From positions 23,058,734 to 23,122,733 of the forward strand of contig OY288259.1 of NCBI GenBank assembly GCA_958450325.1: a stretch of DNA of 64,000 nt, written 5' to 3'. Source of the stretch: Agrostemma githago. Lineage: Eukaryota; Streptophyta; Magnoliopsida; Caryophyllales; Caryophyllaceae. Of the stretch, positions 22,026-34,230 are shown one piece after another (position 1 is the stretch's first letter; every line of letters starts with the position of its first letter). The notes under the pieces were generated by a model. That model was not told where the DNA came from. It worked only from the letters and a program-made list of their open reading frames with translations, and searched no databases. Position numbers and translations under genes: made by a program.

Positions 22026-22045
22026 CCCGGTCGGGATGAGTCTTC
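22026..22045. other. LTR-to-interior deletion joint of the array unit
   Basis: CCCGGTCGGGATGAGTCTT links LTR palindromes directly to the interior segment that ends in AAGCTTATCATAAGC. Complete elements have similar words at both source places, in the LTR near 13540-13612 and the interior near 16617-16635. Recombination between them removes about 3 kb. The joint recurs in every unit. Confidence 0.75.
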
Positions 22046-22362
22046 ATGGCCTTCTCCAAACCCACAAGCTTATCATAAGCTTCAAAAACCGACTTCCTCG
22101 CTCGCAAACCAAACTCCATCGTCAACCATTCCTTTCTAGGAATCACATGCACTTCACCTATCAACAAAGCTCCAACACACATCAAATTTGCTCCCTCACA
22201 TCACTCATCAAAAATCCAAATAACAAGAATATCACAAAACAAAAGAGTCTTAGAAACAAAAATCACAAATACAAGCACAAGTACTCTAAAGAAGAGGAAA
22301 GGGAATATACAACATGACAGTTCTTTAGGAACTCCGTCAAACCTAGGATGGTAGACTCTTCT

Positions 22363-23556
22363 TCAACCGTAGCCCTCGAGGGCATGGAGGAGCAAGTCGA
22401 ACGCGCTACCGACGTCATAGTGAAGGCCCAAGAAGCGCTCGAGCTTAGCCGACCTCCACGGCCTCCAAGGTGGAGGCAAGAAGTAGGAATCCCAAGACCC
22501 AAAATCATCTTTCATGTCATCTCCGAGGTCTATCCATCCTACGAGCCTAACCGTCCACTTCCTCCTTAAGCATCGCCTCCAATCACAAGCAAGCTTCATC
22601 TCCAAGAAACGAGGCACAAAAAGCGGTTTTGGCCTCACTTCCTCATTGCACACCCCCACACTTTCCTCAAGTTGTGGTTCCCCATCTTCATCACTTGGCC
22701 CCACATCATCTTGGAGGAGAGGATCGAAACTTCTACCGGCGGTTTCAATCTCTTCCAACCCATTGCTTGGTGTACTAGCAAGGGGCTCTTGATGCTTGTC
22801 CAAATTATCGCACAAGGGCAACTCGAGGCTATCAATTTCACCTAACATCCTCACAAATTCCACCAACCCATCCAACTTACTATCCTCCTCCAATTCCTCA
22901 CCAAGAATGCCTTCACCAAGAGCCATATTCTCATTCGTCTCTTTTTGGGTAGACGATTGAAGTTCTTCAATTTCCATTTGGAGCTTAGCCAAGAGTTCAT
23001 AATTCTTTTTCGTTTGGATGGCCATTTCTTGTTGGTCCTTTTGCATTTGATGAATTGATTGATGAAACTCCACGTTTAGCGATTGGTGGTCATTGGAGTC
23101 TTGTAAAGCTCCTTGAAAATCTTGATGATACCCATGGAGTGGGGCATCATATTGTTGGTAGCAAGGTTGGGGTGATTGGTAGTATTGTGGGTCATGGGGT
23201 TCATATTGTGGTTGGGGTGGACGGTAATATTGTGGGTATTGGGGGTATTGGCTTCCATAAGGTGAATCTTGATTGAACATGGTGGGTTCATATTGATAAC
23301 TCGAGTAATAGTCACCATGCTCGTAGGATTGGTAATCGTTCACTTGTTGGTAGCCGTTTTCATATCCTTGAGACTCATACCCACTAGAGTCTTGATCCCC
23401 CCAAGAAGCTTGATAGTGATTAGGAGTCATCATGGCATAGCTTTGGTTCATGGAAGAAGAGGGGTAGCTCATATCGGCTCCCGAGTGTGTGGAGTTTAGA
23501 TCAAACCCCATGCTCGCTCGAAAATCGTAGCTCATACCCGGTTGGAAACCACTCAT
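22363..23556 (-). CDS. Tyr/Gln-rich element protein, array unit 1, 397 aa
   Basis: This is the intact array form. Compared with the 448-aa protein it lacks about 50 residues between the coiled coil and the acidic region (the EARNAHLNALAVQT segment and a Cys-containing stretch). It reads QLL-type coiled coil straight into SSTQKETNE. The N-terminal Tyr/Gln region, the acidic middle and the Trp-rich C-terminus are kept. The TATA region belonging to this unit's own LTR is degraded (TATATCTATAG, about 21940-21950). Sub-type markers are MTPNHY, YRPPQP and SIHQMQ. Confidence 0.7.
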   Translation of the reverse strand: MSGFQPGMSYDFRASMGFDLNSTHSGADMSYPSSSMNQSYAMMTPNHYQASWGDQDSSGYESQGYENGYQQVNDYQSYEHGDYYSSYQYEPTMFNQDSPYGSQYPQYPQYYRPPQPQYEPHDPQYYQSPQPCYQQYDAPLHGYHQDFQGALQDSNDHQSLNVEFHQSIHQMQKDQQEMAIQTKKNYELLAKLQMEIEELQSSTQKETNENMALGEGILGEELEEDSKLDGLVEFVRMLGEIDSLELPLCDNLDKHQEPLASTPSNGLEEIETAGRSFDPLLQDDVGPSDEDGEPQLEESVGVCNEEVRPKPLFVPRFLEMKLACDWRRCLRRKWTVRLVGWIDLGDDMKDDFGSWDSYFLPPPWRPWRSAKLERFLGLHYDVGSAFDLLLHALEGYG

Positions 23557-25325
23557 TCTAGCAACCGTCCGTTTAAGCGGCTCTGAGTTGCAAGAAGAAG
23601 ATAATCACCACCTCTAAGCACAAACTGTAGACTAAGAACAAACGTGAGAAGCCTAGTGCTTTTTGGGCAGTAGACAAGAGAGAAATAAACTTCACACACA
23701 CAAGAAGCAAGGTAACAAAAAGAAAAAAGAAAACACAAAGACAAAGACAAAGTCAAGTAACTAGGAAAACAAAGTCTAAACTAGCACCGTCCCCGGCAAC
23801 GACGCCAAATTGATGGGAGGGATTTGTCGTGGAATCCCAACCGTCAATAATATAAACGGCTATTCCTACAGTAGATAGGGCAAGTCGGGTCGAATCCACG
23901 GGGACGGTAATGTATAGCCTAGACTAGGTCGGCCCAAATACGAGGCTAAGTCAACGAGCTATGCTAAACTAGAGAATGATAGAAGGGGTGAAAACTAGAC
24001 TAAGACTAAGGTACCGGAGAAACAAACAAAGAAACGGGCTAGGATTAGGTCGGGGTCAAAGGGGTAACGGAATGGTCAAGGGATAACTAGAGCGAAGGAG
24101 GTAGTAGGGTAATCTAGGTTGGTCCGGGCTCTCGCAACTTAGGCCTGCCTAGAGGTTCATCCTCTAACCCATCTTGGCGACACACATGACAAACGGGGTT
24201 CTAGCGCGCTATAGTGGCCTAGGTCGCATCCGGGCTCTCGCTACTTAGATCGACCTAGGGGTCGTCCTCACCGGGCTCTCGCAACTTAGTAAGGGAACCG
24301 AACACACAAACAAACTATCACCCACAAGAGAAAGGCAAGAAAAACAAGTATATGCAACTACTTAGTCATTCAAGCATTTCAACAAACATGTGATATGCAC
24401 CAAACAAAGAGGAAACCCAAATATTCCACCAACATCTCCAACAATCCCTTAATCACCCAATTAACACCCTAATCACCCTACTAACCCTAGCAAGAACACT
24501 ACTCTAACATATCTAAAGTAAAAACCAACATAACCAAGGTAAACAAACTCAAACAACCAAACATACAAAAAAGATACTAGTGAAAATGATGAACAACAAT
24601 CAAAGGTTAAAACTTGAACAACATAAACAAGATTAAGAGAAAGGGAAAAGGATTATACCAAACTAGAGGATGGAAGGAAGAATAAGAATTTGTATAAAAG
24701 AGAAAACCCAAAATAATCATCCAAGGTTGTCGAGCTTGGTGAAGATCTTCAAGAATTCCTTAATACAAGAGCTAATCTATGATTAACTACTAATTATCGA
24801 CTAATCTACACTAATCTAAGCTAAAGTAGTCTAGGGTTTAATGTCTAAAGAAGTGCATAACATTTACAAAACAAGGGAAGTGTATATCTATAGGGTTACA
24901 AGTGGAAAGGAGGGGAAAGAAACAAGCGCGGGTTACAGCTAGGCCGTCCCGGCCGAGACGGGGTGGTCCCGGTCGGGACGGGGTCGGTCCCGGTCGGGAT
25001 GAGTCTTCATGGCCTTCTCCAAACCCACAAGCTTATCATAAGCTTCAAAAACCGACTTCCTCGCTCGCAAACCAAACTCCATCGTCAACCATTCCTTTCT
25101 AGGAATCACATGCACTTCACCTATCAACAAAGCTCCAACACACATCAAATTTGCTCCCTCACATCACTCATCAAAAATCCAAATAACAAGAATATCACAA
25201 AACAAAAGAGTCTTAGAAACAAAAATCACAAATACAAGCACAAGTACTCTAAAGAAGAGGAAAGGGAATATACAACATGACAGTTCTTTAGGAACTCCGT
25301 CAAACCTAGGATGGTAGACTCTTCT

Positions 25326-26519
25326 TCAACCGTAGCCCTCGAGGGCATGGAGGAGCAAGTCGAACGCGCTACCGACGTCATAGTGAAGGCCCAAGAAGCG
25401 CTCGAGCTTAGCCGACCTCCACGGCCTCCAAGGTGGAGGCAAGAAGTAGGAATCCCAAGACCCAAAATCATCTTTCATGTCATCTCCGAGGTCTATCCAT
25501 CCTACGAGCCTAACCGTCCACTTCCTCCTTAAGCATCGCCTCCAATCACAAGCAAGCTTCATCTCCAAGAAACGAGGCACAAAAAGCGGTTTTGGCCTCA
25601 CTTCCTCATTGCACACCCCCACACTTTCCTCAAGTTGTGGTTCCCCATCTTCATCACTTGGCCCCACATCATCTTGGAGGAGAGGATCGAAACTTCTACC
25701 GGCGGTTTCAATCTCTTCCAACCCATTGCTTGGTGTACTAGCAAGGGGCTCTTGATGCTTGTCCAAATTATCGCACAAGGGCAACTCGAGGCTATCAATT
25801 TCACCTAACATCCTCACAAATTCCACCAACCCATCCAACTTACTATCCTCCTCCAATTCCTCACCAAGAATGCCTTCACCAAGAGCCATATTCTCATTCG
25901 TCTCTTTTTGGGTAGACGATTGAAGTTCTTCAATTTCCATTTGGAGCTTAGCCAAGAGTTCATAATTCTTTTTCGTTTGGATGGCCATTTCTTGTTGGTC
26001 CTTTTGCATTTGATGAATTGATTGATGAAACTCCACGTTTAGCGATTGGTGGTCATTGGAGTCTTGTAAAGCTCCTTGAAAATCTTGATGATACCCATGG
26101 AGTGGGGCATCATATTGTTGGTAGCAAGGTTGGGGTGATTGGTAGTATTGTGGGTCATGGGGTTCATATTGTGGTTGGGGTGGACGGTAATATTGTGGGT
26201 ATTGGGGGTATTGGCTTCCATAAGGTGAATCTTGATTGAACATGGTGGGTTCATATTGATAACTCGAGTAATAGTCACCATGCTCGTAGGATTGGTAATC
26301 GTTCACTTGTTGGTAGCCGTTTTCATATCCTTGAGACTCATACCCACTAGAGTCTTGATCCCCCCAAGAAGCTTGATAGTGATTAGGAGTCATCATGGCA
26401 TAGCTTTGGTTCATGGAAGAAGAGGGGTAGCTCATATCGGCTCCCGAGTGTGTGGAGTTTAGATCAAACCCCATGCTCGCTCGAAAATCGTAGCTCATAC
26501 CCGGTTGGAAACCACTCAT
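25326..26519 (-). CDS. Tyr/Gln-rich element protein, array unit 2, 397 aa
   Basis: The protein is identical to that of unit 1 by eye, with the same sub-type markers. The adjacent LTR part has an extra GGTCGGGACGGGGTCGGTCCC-type palindrome stretch and one shorter CTAATCTAAT run than unit 1. Confidence 0.7.
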   Translation of the reverse strand: MSGFQPGMSYDFRASMGFDLNSTHSGADMSYPSSSMNQSYAMMTPNHYQASWGDQDSSGYESQGYENGYQQVNDYQSYEHGDYYSSYQYEPTMFNQDSPYGSQYPQYPQYYRPPQPQYEPHDPQYYQSPQPCYQQYDAPLHGYHQDFQGALQDSNDHQSLNVEFHQSIHQMQKDQQEMAIQTKKNYELLAKLQMEIEELQSSTQKETNENMALGEGILGEELEEDSKLDGLVEFVRMLGEIDSLELPLCDNLDKHQEPLASTPSNGLEEIETAGRSFDPLLQDDVGPSDEDGEPQLEESVGVCNEEVRPKPLFVPRFLEMKLACDWRRCLRRKWTVRLVGWIDLGDDMKDDFGSWDSYFLPPPWRPWRSAKLERFLGLHYDVGSAFDLLLHALEGYG

Positions 26520-28340
26520 TCTAGCAACCGTCCGTTTAAGCGGCTCTGAGTTGCAAGAAGAAGATAATCACCACCTCTAAGCACAAACTGTAGACTAAGA
26601 ACAAACGTGAGAAGCCTAGTGCTTTTTGGGCAGTAGACAAGAGAGAAATAAACTTCACACACACAAGAAGCAAGGTAACAAAAAGAAAAAAGAAAACACA
26701 AAGACAAAGACAAAGTCAAGTAACTAGGAAAACAAAGTCTAAACTAGCACCGTCCCCGGCAACGACGCCAAATTGATGGGAGGGATTTGTCGTGGAATCC
26801 CAACCGTCAATAATATAAACGGCTATTCCTACAGTAGATAGGGCAAGTCGGGTCGAATCCACGGGGACGGTAATGTATAGCCTAGACTAGGTCGGCCCAA
26901 ATACGAGGCTAAGTCAACGAGCTATGCTAAACTAGAGAATGATAGAAGGGGTGAAAACTAGACTAAGACTAAGGTACCAGAGAAACAAACAAAGAAACGG
27001 GCTAGGATTAGGTCGGGGTCAAAGGGGTAACGGAATGGTCAAGGGATAACTAGAGCGAAGGAGGTAGTAGGGTAATCTAGGTTGGTCCGGGCTCTCGCAA
27101 CTTAGGCCTGCCTAGAGGTTCATCCTCTAACCCATCTTGGCGACACACATGACAAACGGGGTTCTAGCGCGCTATAGTGGCCTAGGTCGCATCCGGGCTC
27201 TCGCTACTTAGATCGACCTAGGGGTCGTCCTCACCGGGCTCTCGCAACTTAGTAAGGGAACCGAACACACAAACAAACTATCACCCACAAGAGAAAGGCA
27301 AGAAAAACAAGTATATGCAACTACTTAGTCATTCAAGCATTTCAACAAACATGTGATATGCACCAAACAAAGAGGAAACCCAAATATTCCACCAACATCT
27401 CCAACAATCCCTTAATCACCCAATTAACACCCTAATCACCCTACTAACCCTAGCAAGAACACTACTCTAACATATCTAAAGTAAAAACCAACATAACCAA
27501 GGTAAACAAACTCAAACAACCAAACATACAAAAAAGATACTAGTGAAAATGATGAACAACAATCAAAGGTTAAAACTTGAACAACATAAACAAGATTAAG
27601 AGAAAGGGAAAAGGATTATACCAAACTAGAGGATGGAAGGAAGAATAAGAATTTGTATAAAAGAGAAAACCCAAAATAATCATCCAAGGTTGTCGAGCTT
27701 GGTGAAGATCTTCAAGAATTCCTTAATACAAGAGCTAATCTATGATTAACTACTAATTATCGACTAATCTACACTAATCTAAGCTAAAGTAGTCTAGGGT
27801 TTAATGTCTAAAGAAGTGCATAACATTTACAAAACAAGGGAAGTGTATATCTATAGGGTTACAAGTGGAAAGGAGGGGAAAGAAACAAGCGCGGGTTACA
27901 GCTAGGCCGTCCCGGCCGAGACGGGGTGGTCCCGGTCGGGACGGGGTCGGTCCTGGTCGGGATGAGTCTTCATGGCCTTCTCCAAACCCACAAGCTTATC
28001 ATAAACTTCAAAAACCGACTTCCTCGTTCGCATACCAAACTCCATCGTCAACCATTCCTTTCTAGGAATCACATGCACTTCACCTATCAACAAAGCTCCA
28101 ACACACATCAAATTCGCTCCCTCACATCACTCATCAAAAATCCAAATAACAAGAATATCACAAAACAAAAGAGTCTTAGAAACAAAAATCACAAATACAA
28201 GCACAAGTACTCTAAAGAAGAGGAAAGGGAATATACAACATGACAGTTCTTTAGGAACTCCGTCAAACCTAGGATGGTAGACTCTTCTTCAACCGTAGCC
28301 CTCGAGGGCATGGAGGAGCAAGTCGAACGCGCTACCGACG

Positions 28341-29480
28341 TCATAGTGAAGGCCCAAGAAGCTCGAGCTTAGCCGACCTCCACGGCCTCCAAGGTGGAGG
28401 CAAGAAGTAGGAATCCCAAGACCCAAAATCATCTTTCATGTCATCTCCGAGGTCTATCCATCCTACGAGCCTAACCGTCCACTTCCTCCCTAAGCATCGC
28501 CTCCAATCACAAGCAAGCTTCATCTCCAAGAAACGAGGCACAAAAAGCGGTTTTGGCCTCACTTCCTCATTGCACACCCCCACACTTTCCTCAAGTTGTG
28601 GTTCCCCATCTTTATCACTTGGCCCCACATCATCTTGGAGGAGAGGATCGAAACTTCTACCGGCGGTTTCAATCTCTTCCAACCCATTGCTTGGTGTACT
28701 AGCAAGGGGCTCTTGATGCTTGTCCAAATTATCGCACAAGGGCAACTCGAGGCTATCAATTTCACCTAACATCCTCACAAATTCCACCAACCCATCCAAC
28801 TTACTATCCTCCTCCAATTCCTCACCAAGAATGCCTTCACCAAGAGCCATATCCTCATTCGTCTCTTTTTGGGTAGACGATTGAAGTTCTTCAATTTCCC
28901 TTTGGAGCTTAGCCAAGAGTTCATAATTCTTTTTCGTTTGGATGGCCATTTCTTGTTGGTCCTTTTGCATTTGATGAATTGATTGATGAAACTCCACATT
29001 TAGCGATTGGTGGTCATTGGAGTCTTGTAAAGCTCCTTGAAAATCTTGATGATACCCATGGAGTGGGGCATCATATTGTTGGTGGCAAGGTTGGGGTGAT
29101 TGGTAGTATTGTGGGTCATGGGGTTCATATTGTGGTTGGGGTGGACGGTAATATTGTGGGTATTAGGGGTATTGGCTTCCATAAGGTGAATCTTGATTGA
29201 ACATGGTGGGTTCATATTGATAACTCGAGTAATAGTCACCATGCTCGTAGAATTGGTAATCGTTCACTTGTTGGTAGCCGTTTTCATATCCTTGAGACTC
29301 ATACCCACTAGAGTCTTGATCCCCCCAAGAAGCTTGATAGTGATTAGGAGTCATCATGGCATAGCTTTGGTTCATGGAAGAAGAGGGGTAGCTCATATCG
29401 GCTCCCGAGTGTGTGGAGTTTAGATCAAACCCCATGCTCGCTCGAAAATCGTAGCTCATACCCGGTTGGAAACCACTCAT
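28341..29480 (-). pseudogene. Tyr/Gln-rich element protein, array unit 3, disrupted
   Basis: A stop codon near 29162-29164 (TAG on the plus-strand side of GGTATTAGGGG) truncates the frame after about 105 residues. A second frame, from about 28997 to 28341, carries the middle and C-terminal part. A two-base loss near 28362 (AAGCTCGAG for AAGCGCTCGAG) changes the end to a short foreign tail. It mixes markers of both sub-types: SIHQMQ as in units 1-2, LQREIEE and CLGRKW as in units 4-6. Confidence 0.8.
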
Positions 29481-31258
29481 TCTACCAACCGTCCGTTTAA
29501 GCGGCTCTGAGTTGCAAGAAGAAGATAATCGCCACCTCTAAGCACAAACTGTAGACTAAGAACAAACGTGAGAAGCCTAGTGCTTTTTGGGCAGTAGACA
29601 AGAGAGAAATAAACTTCACACACACAAGAAGCAAGGTAACAAAAAGAAAAAAGAAAACACAAAGACAAAGACAAAGTCAAGTAACTAGGAAAACAAAGTC
29701 TAAACTAGCACCGTCCCCGGCAACGACGCCAAATTGATGGGAGGGATTTGTCGTGGAATCCCAACCGTCAATAATATAAACGGCTATTCCTACGGTAGAT
29801 AGGGCAAGTCGGGTCGAATCCACGGGGACGGTAATGTATAGCCTAGACTAGGTCGGCCCAAATACGAGGCTAAGTCAACGAGCTATGCTAAACTAGAGAA
29901 TGATAGAAGGGGTGAAAACTAGACTAAGACTAAGGTACCGGAGAAACAAACAAAGAAACGGGCTAGGATTAGGTCGGGGTCAAAGGGGTAACGGAATGGT
30001 CAAGGGATAACTAGAGCGAAGGAGGTAGTAGGGTAATCTAGGTTGGTCCGGGCTCTCGCAACTTAGGCCTGCCTAGAGGTTCATCCTCTAACCCATCTTG
30101 GCGACACACATGACAAAGGGGGTTCTAGCGCGCTATAGTGGCCTAGGTCGCATCCGGGCTCTCGCTACTTAGATCGACTTAGGGGTCGTCCTCACCGGGC
30201 TCTCGCAACTTAGTAAGGGAACCGAAGACACAAACAAACTATCACCCACAAGAGAAAGGTAAGAAAAACAAGTATATGCAACTACTTAGTCATTCAAGCA
30301 TTTCAACAAACATGTGATATGCACCAAACCAAGAGGAAACCCAAATATTCCACCAACATCTCCAACAATCCCTTAATCACCCAATTAACACCCTAATCAC
30401 CCTACTAACCCTAGCAAGAACACTACTCTAACATATCTAAAGTAAAAACCAACATAACCAAGGTAAACAAACTCAAACAACCAAACATACAAAAAAGATA
30501 CTAGTGAAAATGATGAACAACAATCAAAGGTTAAATCTTGAACAACATAAACAAGATTAAGAGAAAGGGAAAAGGATTATACCAAACTAGAGGATGGAAG
30601 GAAGAATAAGAATTTGTATAAAAGAGAAAACCCAAAATAATCATCCAAGGTTGTCGAGCTTGGTGAAGATCTTCAAGAATTCCTTAATACAAGAGCTAAT
30701 CTATGATTAACTACTAATTATCGACTAATCTACACTAATCTAATCTAATCTAAGCTAAAGTAGTCTAGGTTTAATGTCTAAAGAAGTGCATAACATTTAC
30801 AAAACAAGGGAAGTGTATATATATAGGGTTACAAGTGGAAAGGAGGGGAAAGAAACAAGCGCGGGTTACAGCTAGGCCGTCCCGGCCGAGACGGGGTGGT
30901 CCCGGTCGGGACGGGGTCGGTCCCGGTCGGGATGAGTCTTCATGGCCTTCTCCAAACCCACAAGCTTATCATAAACTTCAAAAACCGACTTCCTCGTTCG
31001 CATACCAAACTCCATCGTCAACCATTCCTTTCTAGGAATCACATGCACTTCACCTATCAACAAAGCTCCAACACACATCAAATTCGCTCCCTCACATCAC
31101 TCATCAAAAATCCAAATAAAAAGAATATCACAAAACAAAAGAGTCTTAGAAACAAAAATCACAAATACAAGCACAAGTACTCTAAAGAAGAGGAAAGGGA
31201 ATATACAACATGACAGTTCTTTAGGAACTCCGTCAAACCTAGGATGGTAGACTCTTCT

Positions 31259-32452
31259 TCAACCGTAGCCCTCAAGGGCATGGAGGAGCAAGTCGAACGC
31301 GCTACCGACGTCATAGTGAAGGCCCAAGAAGCGCTCGAGCTTAGCCGACCTCCACGGCCTCCAAGGTGGAGGCAAGAAGTAGGAATCCCAAGACCCAAAA
31401 TCATCTTTCATGTCATCTCCGAGGTCTATCCATCCTACGAGCCTAACCGTCCACTTCCTCCCTAAGCATCGCCTCCAATCACAAGCAAGCTTCATCTCCA
31501 AGAAACGAGGCACAAAAAGCGGTTTTGGCCTCACTTCCTCGTTGCACACCCCCACACTTTCCTCAAGTTGTGGTTCCCCATCTTCATCACTTGGCCCCAC
31601 ATCATCTTGGAGGAGAGGATCGAAACTTCTACCGGCGGTTTCAATCTCTTCCAACCCATTGCTTGGTGTACTAGCAAGGGGCTCTTGATGCTTGTCCAAA
31701 TTATCGCACAAGGGCAACTCGAGGCTATCAATTTCACCTAACATCCTCACAAATTCCACCAACCCATCCAACTTACTATCCTCCTCCAATTCCTCACCAA
31801 GAATGCCTTCACCAAGAGCCATATCCTCATTCGTCTCTTTTTGGGTAGACGATTGAAGTTCTTCAATTTCCCTTTGGAGCTTAGCCAAGAGTTCATAATT
31901 CTTTTTCGTTTGGATGGCCATTTCTTGTTGGTCCTTTTGCATTTGAAGAATCGATTGATGAAACTCCACGTTTAGCGATTGGTGGTCATTGGAGTCTTGT
32001 AAAGCTCCTTGAAAATCTTGATGATACCCATGGAGTGGGGCATCATATTGTTGGTAGCAAGGTTGGGGTGATTGGTAGTATTGTGGGTCATGGGGTTCAT
32101 ATTGTGGTTGGGGTGGAGGGTAATATTGTGGGTATTGGGGGTATTGGCTTCCATAAGGTGAATCTTGATTGAACATGGTGGGTTCATATTGATAACTCGA
32201 GTAATAGTCACCATGCTCGTAGGATTGGTAATCGTTCACTTGTTGGTAGCCGTTTTCATATCCTTGAGACTCATACCCACTAGAGTCTTGATCCCCCCAA
32301 GAAGCTTGATAGTGATTAAGAGTCATCATGGCATAGCTTTGGTTCATGGAAGAAGAGGGGTAGCTCATATCGGCTCCCGAGTGTGTGGAGTTTAGATCAA
32401 ACCCCATGCTCGCTCGAAAATCGTAGCTCATACCCGGTTGGAAACCACTCAT
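31259..32452 (-). CDS. Tyr/Gln-rich element protein, array unit 4, 397 aa
   Basis: Intact frame of the second sub-type (MTLNHY, YPPPQP, SILQMQ, LQREIEE, CLGRKW). The TATA region of this sub-type is restored to TATATATATAG (about 30816-30826). Confidence 0.7.
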   Translation of the reverse strand: MSGFQPGMSYDFRASMGFDLNSTHSGADMSYPSSSMNQSYAMMTLNHYQASWGDQDSSGYESQGYENGYQQVNDYQSYEHGDYYSSYQYEPTMFNQDSPYGSQYPQYPQYYPPPQPQYEPHDPQYYQSPQPCYQQYDAPLHGYHQDFQGALQDSNDHQSLNVEFHQSILQMQKDQQEMAIQTKKNYELLAKLQREIEELQSSTQKETNEDMALGEGILGEELEEDSKLDGLVEFVRMLGEIDSLELPLCDNLDKHQEPLASTPSNGLEEIETAGRSFDPLLQDDVGPSDEDGEPQLEESVGVCNEEVRPKPLFVPRFLEMKLACDWRRCLGRKWTVRLVGWIDLGDDMKDDFGSWDSYFLPPPWRPWRSAKLERFLGLHYDVGSAFDLLLHALEGYG

Positions 32453-34230
32453 TCTACCAACCGTCCGTTTAAGCGGCTCTGAGTTGCAAGAAGAAGATAA
32501 TCGCCACCTCTAAGCACAAACTGTATACTAAGAACAAACGTGAGAAGCCTAGTGCTTTTTGGGCAGTAGACAAGAGAGAAATAAACTTCACACACACAAG
32601 AAGCAAGGTAACAAAAAGAAAAAAGAAAACACAAAGACAAAGACAAAGTCAAGTAACTAGGAAAACAAAGTCTAAACTAGCACCGTCCCCGGCAACGACG
32701 CCAAATTGATGGGAGGGATTTGTCGTGGAATCCCAACCGTCAATAATATAAACGGCTATTCCTACAGTAGATAGGGCAAGTCGGGTCGAATCCACGGGGA
32801 CGGTAATGTATAGCCTAGACTAGGTCGGCCCAAATACGAGGCTAAGTCAACGAGCTATGCTAAACTAGAGAATGATAGAAGGGGTGAAAACTAGACTAAG
32901 ACTAAGGTACCGGAGAAACAAACAAAGAAACGGGCTAGGATTAGGTCGGGGTCAAAGGGGTAACGGAATGGTCAAGGGATAACTAGAGCGAAGGAGGTAG
33001 TAGGGTAATCTAGGTTGGTCCGGGCTCTCGCAACTTAGGCCTGCCTAGAGGTTCATCCTCTAACCCATCTTGGCGACACACATGACAAAGGGGGTTCTAG
33101 CGCGCTATAGTGGCCTAGGTCGCATCCGGGCTCTCGCTACTTAGATCGACTTAGGGGTCGTCCTCACCGGGCTCTCGCAACTTAGTAAGGGAACCGAAGA
33201 CACAAACAAACTATCACCCACAAGAGAAAGGTAAGAAAAACAAGTATATGCAACTACTTAGTCATTCAAGCATTTCAACAAACATGTGATATGCACCAAA
33301 CCAAGAGGAAACCCAAATATTCCACCAACATCTCCAACAATCCCTTAATCACCCAATTAACACCCTAATCACCCTACTAACCCTAGCAAGAACACTACTC
33401 TAACATATCTAAAGTAAAAACCAACATAACCAAGGTAAACAAACTCAAACAACCAAACATACAAAAAAGATACTAGTGAAAATGATGAACAACAATCAAA
33501 GGTTAAATCTTGAACAACATAAACAAGATTAAGAGAAAGGGAAAAGGATTATACCAAACTAGAGGATGGAAGGAAGAATAAGAATTTGTATAAAAGAGAA
33601 AACCCAAAATAATCATCCAAGGTTGTCGAGCTTGGTGAAGATCTTCAAGAATTCCTTAATACAAGAGCTAATCTATGATTAACTACTAATTATCGACTAA
33701 TCTACACTAATCTAATCTAATCTAAGCTAAAGTAGTCTAGGTTTAATGTCTAAAGAAGTGCATAACATTTACAAAACAAGGGAAGTGTATATATATAGGG
33801 TTACAAGTGGAAAGGAGGGGAAAGAAACAAGCGCGGGTTACAGCTAGGCCGTCCCGGCCGAGACGGGGTGGTCCCGGTCGGGACGGGGTCGGTCCCGGTC
33901 GGGATGAGTCTTCATGGCCTTCTCCAAACCCACAAGCTTATCATAAACTTCAAAAACCGACTTCCTCGTTCGCATACCAAACTCCATCGTCAACCATTCC
34001 TTTCTAGGAATCACATGCACTTCACCTATCAACAAAGCTCCAACACACATCAAATTCGCTCCCTCACATCACTCATCAAAAATCCAAATAAAAAGAATAT
34101 CACAAAACAAAAGAGTCTTAGAAACAAAAATCACAAATACAAGCACAAGTACTCTAAAGAAGAGGAAAGGGAATATACAACATGACAGTTCTTTAGGAAC
34201 TCCGTCAAACCTAGGATGGTAGACTCTTCT

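Noticed and set aside
22514..22792. Plus-strand frames opposite the Tyr/Gln-rich ORF, repeated in each unit
   Set aside because: They are antisense shadows of the conserved minus-strand frame and have no independent support.
23553..23756. A hydrophobic 67-codon frame overlapping the start of the Tyr/Gln-rich ORF in every array unit
   Set aside because: It starts at TTG in a TTTGTC repeat, has no ATG, and runs through the primer-proximal leader and hairpin. Its recurrence follows from the array duplication.
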